The notes: generated from the letters alone by a model not told the origin. A stretch of DNA of 64,000 nt from Cladopsammia gracilis (GCA_022457155.1 JAJGOT010001031.1:34035-98034); one strand, 5' to 3'. Counted from the first letter of the stretch, positions 23,001 to 32,880 are shown. Numbers and translations are program-made.

Positions 23001-26000
23001 AAAAGTCAGAAAAGATTGTTTGTGAAGCAAAGTAACAGGTGAAGTTAAATCGAATTTAAGAACTCTACTAACTTACCGTTTCCTAAACACAGATTTTAAA
23101 AGCCCGTAATCGTCACACTCGTCGGACTCCATCCTCAAACACGTGCAGACTGCACAATCGGTCAAACTCGAAACGCAACATTCATATATTTTCCAACTAG
23201 GGTTGAGTGAGGCATGAAGTGGAACTTGAAGACAGTTTGGACAATAAAGTTTATGTTTCATGTTTTTGTTTCGTGCCATTTTAAAGTTATTTCTGCTTCT
23301 TTTCTTTCTTTGTTTTTTGTTTTTTTGGTAAAAATCGTAAGGAATTATTTTTCTGTTTTTTTTTTCATCCGCATTTTATCATCCGCATTTTGTTATCCGC
23401 ATTTTAATATCCGCCGTCCGCCATCCGCCATCCGCCGCCATCCGGTCCTCATTTTACAGAACGGTGAACTCTCATAACTCATAACTCTCATAACAGTGAA
23501 CTCCTAGACGACCGGCACAACAGTCATTTGTATTCCCGATTCAACTCCAGACACGTCCTCAAAAGAACCAGAGACTGTTATCATAATACTGATACGTTTT
23601 TACAACAAGGTACAATAATTCACTCACTAGTTTTCTCGTTGTTTATGTTCATATTGGCGCCAGAACAGCAACCATAACTATGGGAACTATACAACCTCCG
23701 GTCAGGAAGTAAAATTGCAGTTTAATACCGATGCCTTGGATTTTATTTATACTTCACCAGAAATCCGCAAACATTTCCTTCCAGCAGAAATTTTAGCTGT
23801 CTCCGCGACCCGCAAAATATCCTTGTGCACGGTAGCTAAATTAACAAAACTATGACGTCTTTCCCATACTATTGCATAATCAAACCGTAATAGCAATGAA
23901 TCAAAATTGAACAAACGCAATTTTGCTTTGCCATATCGCTCATATTAAAACACAAACTTTCCCGTCCCATTTAACTTTCTTAAAACGTCTCCATTCGTAA
24001 AAATACACCGTGAAATTCTCAAACTGCGTTTGCCAAAAAAAAAAACGCAAGGCAGCTTAAATGGCTTTACGACAAATGATTGAAACTGATAGGTAACGTG
24101 AGATATCGAAACTTAAGAAGAACTTAATACCTTTGCGGTAACGTAATGTGAGATATGACAAGTTCATCACAAGTTTTGACATCCCGATACCCAAGGGAAA
24201 TTAACAATAGGTCCGGGGGTGCTCCCCAAAAATTTTAGGAGCAGTATGTGACGCCCTTCTTGAAATCCTAACCGGTTTAACCAACCATATCCTCAATGCC
24301 CTAATATAGCTTCTATAAAGAAGAAACAACTAACCCCCCCGGACAAAAGTCCACAAAAATTTGTTAACAACTTTTGTCCCCATATTCTACTGACTCCTAT
24401 ATCTCGTTTCGCGCGCATGCGCTTTAACGAGATAACAATACATTGTAGCTAATAGAATTTAGTGGTATTCAGCCTCTTTGTATCAATAACCATTTTATTT
24501 GATTTTCAACATTGGCAGTTGCAATTTCAGTAATAAGGCACCTGTGTCTCCAAAGAGGATCCAAAATGTTGACCTACTCTTATTTGCCCAAGTGTACTGT
24601 ACACACTTTTTTATATAGATTTTAGAAAATAAGAACCTGTTTCAAATTTTAGGCTAAACAGGTTCTTGTGTAGAGGGGTTTAACTGGCAAATTTTAGCTT
24701 AACAGGTTCTTAATAACTAGGTTCTTACTTGCGGGATTTTACTGTACTCGTTAAACACTACTTGCCTGCATTTCTGGACAACTTCAGGAAGGACCCTCCA
24801 TCACTACCAACGAGAAGAGGCCTAGGGGGGAGGGGGTAAGGAATTTGAAAATTCTACTTCCCATATCCTTCCGTTGATTTCCTTTTCACTTCCTTTTCCC
24901 CTTACTCCTACCCCCCCCCCCCCCCCCCATATCTTTTCGGTGCCCACAGGCGGCACAAGCTAACTATCAGATGACCGGCCGGGACGTGACCCTTGCTTGG
25001 GCCACCTGTGGCACCTGTGGTTGTCTCCAACTGATGATATGGGGGATGAAGCAAGGAAAATGAACTTTCTGATTTCAATTATTTCTGGAACTTCCTTTCT
25101 ACTTCCCTTACCCTTAACCCCATCACCTTAGCTCTATTTTGTTGTATCGTCCCGTTTCCAAACACCTTGGAAATCCCGCTTCCCTTGCGATGTTTTTCCC
25201 CCTCCCCACCCCACCCGCTTCTCTTGTTTCCCCACCAGACCCCGTTGGAGAAATTCCAACCCTTAGCTTTACACTAAGACGTGACCCAAGTCACAAGGGT
25301 TCGACGCTTACACCTTATTCGATGGTTTAACAGATAATATGCGCGGATATTTTACGAGCTGAGCAGAGCAATGAGTAAAACGTCCGCGCGTATTATCTGT
25401 TTAACCATCGAATAATGGATTTATTATACGACTGCACTTCCATTCAATTTTACTTTATATCTTCAAATCGGGATACAAAGGTGTAATACGACAATCAACT
25501 GTGTAATACGCTCGGATATTTTGCGTGTTCTCTTTTCCTTATTAGGTAACATGACGTCACAGTCGAATAATGTCATTTATTTACCTACAATAGGTCGGTC
25601 CACAATACCTGTACTGCCTGTTCCGTTCACTTGTCTCCATGACGACCGTGGGTACAGGGAAGACGAATCCACCACAGACCACGATGAGCCTGATTTTCTG
25701 TATCTTCACGTACCTCTGCGGGGTCCTCATATTTGCTACCATTGTGGGTAATGCAGCAGATATGATTGTAGATCTAAGACGGCATAGGGAGAAATACCAC
25801 AGAAAGGTAAGTATAACGTCTATAGAGGACTTTGCGCTTGTTGGGGGATCTTGGCCAACATGCCGCTAAATACAGTTTGTATAGTGAATCCAGTGTCAAA
25901 TAACTTCGGTAAAATTTAAATTTTCTACTATTGGCGAATTGAAAACTTACAACGATACAAGGAAAAAGACATAACTCATCAAATTTGAGAAATGTTGGCT

Positions 26001-29000
26001 TCCTAGTCTCTTTAACTCCCTAGTTATTTTAGGAAGCCTAGTTATTTTCCTAGTTATTTTCCTAGCTATTTTATTTTAGGGAGAAATAAAGTTGTTGTTG
26101 TTGTTGTTTTTGTTGCCATGCAGCTGTGTTAGAAAGCGCGCAATTAATTTTTTTGTTTTCCAAAAATTGTCTGTAAATTTTTCCTTCTGTTTTATTGACA
26201 ATGTATAGAAAACACAAAAATAAATTTTACGCTTTCTAACATAGCTACATTCCTCAAATTTGATGAGTAAAATCTTCTTCCTAATATCATAAAGTTTCAA
26301 TTCACAAATATTAGAAAGTTAAAATTAGACCGAAATTATTTGACACTGAATTACCATACAAACACTGTACTTGGCGACATGTTTGCCCTGATTATCTCAA
26401 TACATATTTACCGAGCTTTTATTTAAGTAATGATCCGCACAAGAAGGATAGCACTGAACGGCAATGCACGATTGAATGTCAACATTTTTCATTGTTACAA
26501 CTAGTGATCTCATTGGCCAAGACTCGAAAACTGCTAAAAAGTTAAGGTTCAAGGTGCATTTCATCTAATTTGTTTAAGGTTTCAAGTAATTTGAGGCCCA
26601 ATCGCACAACATGCAAGTTTTAAAAGATATTGTATTTGGGGAACTTCATCAAAGAAGCAAAATTTTAGCTATTGTCTTCTGCTATTCTGATTGGTTAAGC
26701 ACGAACATTTCCTAAAATGTAATTGACGCAAATGGATTTTCTTTATTTTTATACTGAAATACAATTATGAACCATCAGCCCCTCCTCTATTCTTGAACTC
26801 AAAGATATTCATGTGGGAAAGAACCAATGCCGCAGAACAATGAAGTTTGCTACAGTTCTTATGCGGAGCATCACTTAACATCTAAAATAGAGCAGTTTTC
26901 AATTGAGTGTTGTAAAACCAAAACCAAAGTAATTACTATGACCAATCATAGCAGTCGTAAACAATCCAATGAACCAATCAGAGCTCGAAGCAATTACATG
27001 TCGGCGGCGCCAAGCGCGGGAAAACGCCTGCGAGCAGGTCACGATTGGGTTTGGTTTCACTTCTGATTGGTCGAGAAAGTGGCGCGAGATTTTTAAGCCA
27101 ATCACAAAGCGTAGCAATGCAAAACCAAAGCATTTGTGTTATTACTTTTGACACTCAATTGAAAACTGCTCTATTTAACATTACCATATTTCGACATGCT
27201 GATCCTAGCAGTACGCATGTATATCACCTAGGTCGCCGCGAGTCTCTCGTGGCTCAGAGCTCAGATGTGCGACCGGTGTGCGGAACGTCACAGGTTCAAT
27301 AGACCTCTTTAAAAGGCTGGTTTTCACTGGCGACGGAGTCGGAGTCGGAGTCGGAGTCGTAGTCGGTCGGCGTCGTAAGAGCGCTTCCGACCTAGTGAAA
27401 ATCGAAAATCGGAGGCGTAAAGCGGAATCATAAGCTCGACGGAATCGAAGTCAGAAGAATCAGAACGGTTCCATTTTCTTCCGATTCCGCGTATGACTTC
27501 GTAATCTTCTTCCGATACCATCGGTTTGACTTTCACTAGATCGTAACGCTCTGCGTTTCTGATTACGACTTCGGCTCCGTCGTAAGTGAAAACCAGCCTT
27601 TTAGCTTGTATGCTAGCTAGAGAACCGTTAAAAATATTGTTTTCTTCACGTGCATACGTATGCATAATTTATGAAAAGACAAAGGACAAATTCCCTTGAG
27701 AACACCACATGACCTACATTAACTTACATTGTGAAAAAACATACAAGCTAAAGAGGTCTTTTCCTGTCGGGGGCTCATAGTAATGAACATTACATATTTC
27801 TCTTCTTTTTTTATTTGTTTTACACCCGAAGCTTGACGGAATGAAGGAATACATCGCCGCCAACCAGCTGCCGATGGATTTGCAGCGGCGCGTGATACAA
27901 TGGTTTGATTTCGCGTGGAGGTATAAAAAGGACGTGAGCGAGGAAGAGCTGTTTCAACAACTAAACGATAACTTCCGCGCGGAGATCGCCATTCACGTCA
28001 ACTTGGACACGCTGAAAAAGGTCAAGATGTTTCAGCATTGTGACCCAGGATTTCTACGCGAGCTTGTGTTAAAGCTGAAGCCGATGCTTTGTTCACCTGG
28101 TGAGAAAGGATTTGCTTTATAGTTAACACTTAACCTCCCCAGCCCCGCGAGACTCGCACTTTGAGTACTTGCAGTACAAAAGCCCAAGTTTACGTAGGTT
28201 TGGATCAACAGATTCATAAATTAAAACCACCTTGTACAGCATAATAAACAGCACCACAGGAAAGTACTGCTCGGTAGCTTTCATTTGAATGGTCACACTT
28301 TAGGATTTCATCCACAGACTCATAAGTTAGAATCACCTTGTACAACATAATAAACAGTACCACGGAAAGTACTGCTTAATAGTAGCTTTTATTTGAATGG
28401 TCACACTGTTACAGTAGGTAGGGGTGACTATTGAGTAAAATTTACTTTCGAAGAGTCGCGTGCGCCACGTGATCTCATTGAGTAGCCCCTCCCCCCCCCC
28501 CCCCCTCTTGGAAGTTTATGTTGTATGACGTATGTTTTGTTATGTTTGTTTGTTTGTTTGTTTATGTTATGTTTTATGCTTTTTGTTATGTTTTTATATT
28601 CATGTTTTATGTTGTAAAAACGAAAGTCGCTGATGGATTGTGTTGTCCTCGCCTTATAGCAATGTACGACACGAACAGACAATTTTATTTTCTTCATTAT
28701 ATATTTCAATCAAGGATACAATAAGTATAATGCAGCCAAAATGCGTTCGTTTTTTTCCGACTATTGAAACTATCGATAGTCAGGCCAAACTACCGCGATT
28801 GTTATCGATAGTTGATTTTGCTATCGATAGCGGCACCAACTATAACGATACATCGATAGTTAGATGTATCGTTACACCCCTAACTGTAGGATTTTATCCA
28901 GACTCAAAAATAAGAATCACCCTATAGGCAAGCAATTGACGTCACCATACAAACTTTACCGACTTTGTGGAGCAATACCTTCGCTAATTTTTACGAAATA

Positions 29001-32000
29001 TATGTGATAAGGTCTATTACTTCTTGACTTGTTTCTAATGAGTAAACTCAATCATTTCTCTTGATTCTCACTTTAGGAGATCATGTCTGTCGTCAAGATG
29101 AAATAGGCCGAGAGATGTACATAGTGAACAAGGGGGAGCTAGAAGTCGTAGATAAAAGCGGTGCAGTGTTGGCTAAACTTTCTGCTGGTCGACACTTCGG
29201 CGAGATAAGCATCCTTGATATGAAGGGAATTGGCAATCGTCGGACGGCTTCGGTTCGTTCGGTGGGTTTCTCCGATCTTTTCCGACTATCCAAAAAGGAT
29301 CTAGAGGAGGTGATCGAGTACTACCCCGAGGTGAAGAATCAGCTGGCGAAGATAGCACGACAGACGTACGAGAACCAGAGAAGACAGCGACTTAATCAGC
29401 AAGTTAAAGATGAAGATAAGGGTAAGAAGATCGATAGCTTATTTAAACTTAAGTAGCTTAAAACATGTTTAGATAGCCTTTTGACTATGCAAAGTTTTAA
29501 ATATTTTTTATGAAGCTTTGTATTTTCGATTTAAGGATAAACAGGGCCCCTATGGATAAAAGCCTTCGAGCTAACTGGGTTACCCATAAATAAAGCGGGC
29601 ACGATTTTGGCACGACTTAGGTACAATTTTGGCACGAACTACGCACAATTTTGGCATGAGGTTGGCACAATTTTGGCATGACTTAGGTACAATTTTGGCA
29701 CGACCTAGGCGCAATTTTAGATTGACTTAGGCACAATTTTGGCACGAGAGTGCCGGGCGGATGAACCATGGGCTATCTTATCTACCTGGATTAACCCTTG
29801 TTTCTATCACAACAGAAGACTCCAGCATGGAGAAGAACGACCCCCGCAGATGGCTCGTGGCTGACAAGGAAACTCTTCAGCGTCGCCTATCTCTGATTGA
29901 AGCTAAAAATGACGTCAAGTCTCTTGCAAACAAGTTCAGAAAGGAAAATGGCCATGCCGTGAATCCGCGAGGAGTGGTGGCTTCGTTAGCTCAGCGCGCA
30001 AGAATGGAAAGAAGCGACGAGGAATCCAGATTGATTGTGAAAGAGTTTTTGGCGCAATGCAAGAAGAATAAAATGGCGAAGCGTAGCACAGTCTCACACG
30101 ACAGCTTCATGGTAAACTGCGATGAAAACATCCGCGATAATGGAACCAAAGAATTTACCACGCCATTTATGGAGAATTGCTCTATTGATCAGCTGAGAAA
30201 AAGCCATCGAAAGTTCTTTAGCCGGCCTCGTTCACATACGCAGGTTAGACTTTTTTAACAATTATCATAGATTATTGGAGTGTGTTCGAAACAGAGTTTC
30301 ACAAAATGATAGATTAGTTTTCAATTGAGTGTCGAAAGTAATTTCGAAGTTGCCTTGGTTTTGCATTGCTACGCTTTGTGATTGGCTGAAAAATCTCGCG
30401 CCATTTTATCAACCAATCAGAAGGAAAACCAAAACCAACCGTGACTTGCCTACACGCGTTTTCCCGCGCTTCACGCCGGCTACATGTATTTGTGTTTGAT
30501 ACAAGAAGATTCTGATTCTGACAAAACCACGTGGAGAGTACAGTTGTAATTCTGATCAATTCTGAGAAAATAATGTTATCTCGGTGTTGTCCCCCCGAGG
30601 GGGGGAGCGGGGGGGGAGGGGGGGGGGGGTATTATGTGCATTTTGGAGTGGTGATACGCCGTTGGGACTCAGAAACCTTTACCCTCTAATACCAGACCAC
30701 GTTCAGCTGCATTTTGCAACCCTATTCCAGACTAGACACCAAAAGTCCCTATCCTATCCCAGACTTGCTATTTTCCAAAACTTTATCTTTATCCCGGTAA
30801 ATGATACCCATGATATCCCAGACTCAACTGTTTGAAAACCATATGTTTCACAGCGGCAAATACCCAGATAGCTGATATATGAGAGTGCCCCTCCTCCTCA
30901 ACTCCCCCCCCCCCCCCCCGGGGGGAAGGTTGTATTGGAGAATATGAATATTGTTAATGTAGATCATGGCATTCAACTCTTCTGACACCTTTGACACTCT
31001 ATGAACGTTATTTTTGATAATAATGTCCGATAGTACATCTAAACGTCGATTACATTACTTTTTATATTTCTTGTTAAATGCTGAAACAAGCCATTAATTG
31101 TTATTGTTAATTACTAATTGTTTATTATCAATAAATTATTATTCTCCAGGATTCCAGCCCAACTTCACCAACAAGAAACGACATTCCATTATTTACGTTC
31201 AAATCAAACGCGTCTGGGCACAGCGAACAAAAACGAGGATCACACGACAAAGGCCAGTCATCAAATCCTCCATCAGCGTTTACCATTAAGCTAAACAGCA
31301 CTCCAAACCAAACATTAAAGGCTCCAACTCTTAAGAAGGGCATCTTAAAACACAGCGGCAACGAGACGATAAAATGGCGACCGTGCGACTCAACTGAAAC
31401 TTCGTCTTGTTATGAAAGCGCTAGCAGCGACGCCGAGAATTCAAGCACCAGTCTTGCAGGTGAGTTTAGGCACTGTAGAACAGTTGTCAATAGTCTGCAC
31501 CAAGCTGTCAGTAGTCTGTACCAAGGGTTAAGATGGTGTGGCCGTGCAGCAGTTAAAAACCGGCTCGCGAAAGAGCGGGGGAAAGAGGGGAGACTGGGGA
31601 GAGGGAGTGAGCCTCGCTCTTTTCGCGCTTATCCTCCCTCCGTAAGCACTCGCAATTCTGTTCCTTCGCGCGCCGCCTATCCTCTTCAATCTCCACTATC
31701 TGAACGCCTGGAACAGGCTATCCACTCTGAACGCATGGAACATGCTACCCATTATTTGAACGCATGGAACAGGCTTCCCACTATTTGAACGCATGGAACA
31801 GGCTTCCCACTGTCTGAACGCACGGAACAGGCGCTCCACTATCTGACCTCATGGAACAGGCTATCCACTATCTGAACGCCCGCCTATCTGAACGCATAGA
31901 TAGCATGGAACAGGATACCCAATATCTGAACGCATGGAACAGGCTACGTTGTCGTTGACATTAAGCCACGTAAACCACAACGAAACACTGACGACATCAT

Positions 32001-32773
32001 TAGAAAGTACTGCTTAGAAGTTTACATTTAAATGGCTACACTTTTAAGATTAAGATTTTATCCACAGACTCAAAACAAAGCCACATAGTTGGACTCTTGG
32101 AGTGACAGGCCCAGGGGTAAAAATTAATCTAAGCCACGCCAACAAAATGGGTGTCTGGTACCTTTTAGGGAGTCTCCCTAAATTTTAGGGTGCAATGGTT
32201 TGTTAGTCTACAGTTAGACGTTGTCTAAACGCCAGAAATCTCGCAGCTCTTTAGAACCTCTACTTTCATTGGACCTGGGTATCACGCGGCTCTATTGTTT
32301 TCAGGGCTAGGATCAATTGTTCTGGCTTAAAATAAACGTCTTTCAAACAATCCGAACTGTACTCTGAAACCACTACAAATATTTTTCTTTCAGGTAAAGA
32401 AGCAAGTCAAAAGCCGGTCAAAAATAAGAACAAGTTCAGAGCACATTTTACGAAGAACAAAAAGAAAGAAGAAGCAACAGTCATCCTCGCCACTCCGGAA
32501 AGTAGCGAGATCGTAGAAGACTCGCCGAGATTCAATCGCGCTGCTGGCCGGATGCTTCTCACGGAGAAAAACCCAATCAAAGAGATCAAAATCGAAATGC
32601 ACTCCATCGCTCCTGAGAAAAATTGTACGTGCCAACTGGAAGATGTGCAGGCACAGGATAGTCATAAACTTAGCGTGTCTTCTTCTGCTGTTGAAAGTTC
32701 ATTTGCAAAGCCATCCGCGTGTCAGGAAGTAGGCTCGAACGCGGGCTCATGTCCTCCGGGAGTGATAGAATAA
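16116..32773 (+). CDS. cyclic-nucleotide-gated cation channel-like protein (7 coding exons)
   Basis: Predicted coding exons: 16116-17063, 25594-25806, 27832-28099, 29077-29421, 29816-30243, 31150-31459 and 32394-32773. Together they keep one frame for about 963 aa, ending in TAA. The order is a cytosolic N-terminus (1-135), six membrane segments with a pore loop, a C-linker, a cyclic-nucleotide-binding domain (about 470-590) and a long Ser/Lys-rich tail. CNG channels pass Na+/K+/Ca2+ across the plasma membrane when cGMP or cAMP binds. Family signs are GVLIFATIVGN after the pore, NLDTLKKVKMFQ in the C-linker and FGEISIL plus NRRTAS in the binding domain. The start at 16116 is chosen because its context is good (AAGGATGG) and TTCTCTGCAG at 16068-16077 looks like a 3' splice site, making the upstream in-frame ATG at 16041 probably intronic. 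The selectivity filter is atypical (see findings). Confidence 0.85.
17461..17585 (+). mobile_element. short TIR-like repeat, CCCGCAAGTAAGAACCTG family
   Basis: Starts near CCGTAGAAACCCGCAAGTAA and ends ATAGGTTCTTATTTTCTGAA. An inverted copy is at about 24615-24755 (GAACCTGTTTCAAAT ... TTACTTGCGGGATTTTACTG). Both lie in the same intron in opposite orientation. Confidence 0.65.
18190..19710 (+). pseudogene. decayed LINE retrotransposon: ORF1 zinc knuckle and start of ORF2
   Basis: The 18386-18814 frame gives an ORF1-like stretch (VSCFIPVEFPDENLLQLVEQ). A frameshift later, about 18875-19060 reads YTGQPILCYRC then ERVVKDSPK, a CCHC knuckle in which later ligands are substituted. From about 19365 the typical ORF2 phrase QWIKLGEKPTKYF appears, then 19467-19709 gives RECRDFYRNLHSA and LASEDQEKCEGDLT, the linker before the reverse transcriptase of L1-like elements. 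No RT core follows, and frames are broken, so this is a dead, 3'-truncated copy. Confidence 0.75.
19700..19915. repeat. one arm of the CTTAAAGTKCC MITE family
   Basis: ATGGTAAAATATTTATTGAT, GAGATTTGAATTTACAAAAT and AATTAGATGACGCCGACCCG match the arms of 6713-7183, and the interior (GCGCAGTTTACAGCTTGAGG) matches 6901-6920. It directly abuts the truncated LINE. Confidence 0.7.
19918..20640 (-). repeat. dispersed repeat carrying a short conserved ORF, copy 1
   Basis: Similar throughout to 53866-54560: CACAAGTCTTGCACACCGCA, GACACTAAATCAC and a shared end CAACTAGCGGGAGTCGTGTT versus CGACGAGCGGTAGTAGCGTT. The minus strand encodes MTGGQFTCC..., a hydrophobic stretch LLAYVGASLANFCCKISSDR, and, after an apparent about 45-bp internal duplication with a stop, SAVCKTCEKVDLYHGCECPR. 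I do not recognise the family. Confidence 0.5.
21388..21786 (-). pseudogene. tyrosine recombinase/integrase catalytic-region fragment, frameshifted
   Basis: The frame gives RITRTKTLQFRERVLEIPLP, then PGSPLCPVTALRQYL, phrases usual in the eukaryotic YR family. The HxxR motif is visible only after a shift of frame: one frame ends SSHSIPR while the next reads SFRRGGATFAF followed later by a stop and SDAYLIYLT. A tandem duplication of CACAGTATTCCTC at about 21488-21515 adds to the damage. Catalytic function is therefore lost. It belongs to the split-repeat element around it. Confidence 0.7.
22077..22274 (-). pseudogene. probable N-terminal core-binding fragment of the same recombinase
   Basis: MQQYLGTIQVHAFCDSTKRS then RCYMRTYLLFCQYFDFLPFP resembles the helical SAM-like core-binding domain that precedes the catalytic domain in tyrosine recombinases. 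It lies 290 bp upstream on the same strand and in a different frame context from the catalytic fragment. Assignment rests mostly on position. Confidence 0.45.
23370..23450. repeat. ATCCGCATTTT / CCATCCGC short tandem repeat
   Basis: ATCCGCATTTT recurs three to four times and then shortens to CCGCCATCCGCCATCCGCCG. Simple-sequence array in the intron. Confidence 0.7.
23460..24610. other. intronic sequence, nothing recognised
   Basis: No supported exon, TIR pair or tandem array seen by eye. Confidence 0.4.
24615..24755 (-). mobile_element. short TIR-like repeat, CCCGCAAGTAAGAACCTG family, inverted copy
   Basis: The reverse complement begins CAGTAAAATCCCGCAAGTAA and matches the repeat at 17461-17585 over its length. 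Confidence 0.65.
25316..25415. repeat. palindromic miniature element
   Basis: TTATTCGATGGTTTAACAGA at 25316 is mirrored at 25396-25415, with GATAATATGCGCGGA arms and a spacer of about 35 bp. It lies just upstream of exon 2. Confidence 0.7.
25594..25806 (+). CDS. CNG-like channel exon 2: pore loop and S6
   Basis: 71 codons in phase 0 at both ends (acceptor CTACAATAG, donor AAG|GTAAGT). It reads QYLYCLFRSLVSMTTVGTGK then FTYLCGVLIFATIVGNAADM. The last phrase is the S6 signature of CNG channels. The filter reads TTVGTGKTNPP where CNGA subunits have a glutamate right after the glycine (TIGE) and CNGB subunits have IGG. Fusing exon 1 directly to this exon gives a continuous S5-pore linker, so no missing exon is needed. 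Confidence 0.88.
25976..26270. repeat. inverted repeat in intron 2
   Basis: CTCATCAAATTTGAGAAATG near 25976 is mirrored by CATTCCTCAAATTTGATGAG near 26249. A GTTGTTGTTGTTGTT microsatellite lies at about 26090-26114. Confidence 0.55.
26890..27171. mobile_element. TA-flanked MITE with CCAAT-rich interior, copy 2
   Basis: Nearly identical to 6333-6614, with TA at both boundaries and the same ACCAATCAGAGCTC and TGATTGGTCGAG segments. It lies in intron 2 of the CNG-like gene. Confidence 0.85.
27237..27297 (+). repeat. truncated tRNA-derived SINE head
   Basis: GAGTCTCTCGTGGCTCAGAG then GCGACCGGTGTGCGGAACGT and CACAGGTTCAA match the tRNA-like head of the SINE at 56690-57175 (minus). The copy stops near 27297, next to the start of a MITE. 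Confidence 0.6.
27312..27600. mobile_element. TTA-flanked MITE, GGCTGGTTYYCAC family, copy 2
   Basis: AAGGCTGGTTTTCAC ends in inverted orientation with TTA at 27309-27311 and 27601-27603. The interior is GGAGTC-type repeats on the left and the complementary pyrimidine-rich form on the right. The minus-strand open frame through it is a by-product. Confidence 0.8.
27832..28099 (+). CDS. CNG-like channel exon 3: C-linker
   Basis: Starts after an AG at 27830-27831, in phase 0, with LDGMKEYIAANQLPMDLQRR and VIQWFDFAWRYKKDVSEEEL. It continues FRAEIAIHVNLDTLKKVKMF, the C-linker helices that couple ligand binding to the pore. It ends in phase 1 within SPG at donor CTG|GTGAGA; the split glycine codon is completed by exon 4. 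Confidence 0.88.
28210..28415 (+). repeat. two units of the 106-bp repeat in intron 3
   Basis: Contains two copies of TCACACTTTAGGATTTCAT-like and CAGYACCACAGGAAAGTACT phrases, about 106 bp apart. Partial further unit at about 28886-28925. Confidence 0.8.
28418..28882. repeat. TAGGGGTG-ended repeat with ATCGATAG cluster
   Basis: TAGGGGTGACTATTG at about 28422 and CGTTACACCCCTA ending at 28882 look like inverted ends. Inside are a poly-C run, GTTT repeats (28538-28562) and, at 28755-28865, six or so ATCGATAG/TATCGATA motifs. Confidence 0.5.
29077..29421 (+). CDS. CNG-like channel exon 4: cyclic-nucleotide-binding domain
   Basis: Begins after CTTTAG and completes the glycine of SPGDH. The domain reads REMYIVNKGELEVVDKSG, AGRHFGEISIL (phosphate-binding cassette) and GNRRTASVRSVGFSDLFRLS. 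The arginine-threonine pair that contacts the cyclic phosphate in CNG channels is present. The C-helix follows (SKKDLEEVIEYYPEVKNQLA). Ends in phase 1 at donor AAGG|GTAAGA. Confidence 0.9.
29597..29745 (+). repeat. short tandem repeat in intron 4
   Basis: About seven diverged units of TTTTGGCACGACTTAGGYAC, roughly 22 bp each. Confidence 0.8.
29816..30243 (+). CDS. CNG-like channel exon 5: C-terminal tail
   Basis: Acceptor CACAACAG; two bases complete a split codon and 142 codons follow to donor CAG|GTTAGA in phase 0. The product is charged: KNDPRRWLVADKETLQRRLS, then KSLANKFRKENGH, and it has no domain I know. The upstream ATG at 29761 in the same frame belongs to the intron. Confidence 0.75.
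30315..30487 (-). mobile_element. partial CCAAT-rich MITE, copy 3
   Basis: GTTTTCAATTGAGTGTCGAA then GCTACGCTTTGTGATTGGCT and CTCGCGCCATTTTATCAACC match the reverse complement of 6333-6614. The far end is missing after about 30487. Confidence 0.75.
30590..30925. repeat. G-run/C-run bounded repeat
   Basis: Opens with CCCCCGAGGGGGGGAGCG and poly-G, and closes with poly-C then GGGGG, giving an inverted outline. The interior has TATCCCAGACT-like phrases. Similar outlines are at 48332-48735 and about 61375-61600. Confidence 0.5.
31150..31459 (+). CDS. CNG-like channel exon 6: C-terminal tail
   Basis: Acceptor TTCTCCAG; starts in phase 0 as DSSPTSPTRNDIPLFTFKSN and contains APTLKKGILKHSG. Rich in Ser, Asn and Lys, probably disordered. 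Ends in phase 1 at donor GCAG|GTGAGT. No stop codon in the chosen frame; other frames are open only briefly. Confidence 0.7.
31697..31945 (+). repeat. about 30-bp minisatellite in intron 6
   Basis: Units of TGAACGCATGGAACAGGCTA plus TCCACTATC, about eight copies, some shortened. Confidence 0.85.
31995..32085 (+). repeat. fragment of the 106-bp repeat
   Basis: AGAAAGTACTGCTTAG, AATGGCTACACTTTTAAGAT and TTTTATCCACAGACTCAAAA match one degraded unit. Confidence 0.6.
32394..32773 (+). CDS. CNG-like channel exon 7: C-terminus and stop
   Basis: Acceptor TTTCTTTCAG; completes a glycine codon and runs 126 codons to TAA at 32771-32773. Lys-rich start (KNKNKFRAHFTKNKKKEE), then a Cys/Ser-containing end (NCTCQLEDVQAQ, ending CPPGVIE). 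No domain recognised. AATAAA hexamers at 32868 and 32875 are plausible polyadenylation signals; the second overlaps the end of a TIR element. Confidence 0.75.
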
Positions 32774-32867
32774 TCAGCCCCCTTTGAATACGGCAAAGTT
32801 ACTGCACATAAGTGGCAATCAGAGTACATGGAATATTGTACGAAGAATGTATTAAAGGGAAAAAAAG

Positions 32868-32880
32868 AATAAAGAATAAA
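32868..32880 (+). promoter_or_regulatory. candidate polyadenylation signals of the CNG-like gene
   Basis: Two AATAAA hexamers, about 95-107 bases after the stop codon. Confidence 0.5.

Larger units (their letters stand above)
17064..25593 (+). other. 8.5-kb intron of the CNG-like gene, filled with transposable elements
   Basis: Bounded by GTAAGA at 17064 and TAG at 25591-25593. It contains poly-G, a decayed LINE (18190-19710), a split-direct-repeat recombinase element (20915-22954), ATCCGCATTTT repeats (23370-23450) and paired copies of an AAGAACCTG repeat at 17461-17585 and 24615-24755. At 24954 an AG-preceded open stretch has a stop after 37 codons, so I do not call it an exon. Confidence 0.7.

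Noticed and set aside
24954..25070. AG-preceded open stretch (AAQANYQMTGRDV...) as an extra CNG exon
   Set aside because: It reaches a stop after 37 codons, has no clear donor, and exon 1 joins exon 2 in phase without it.
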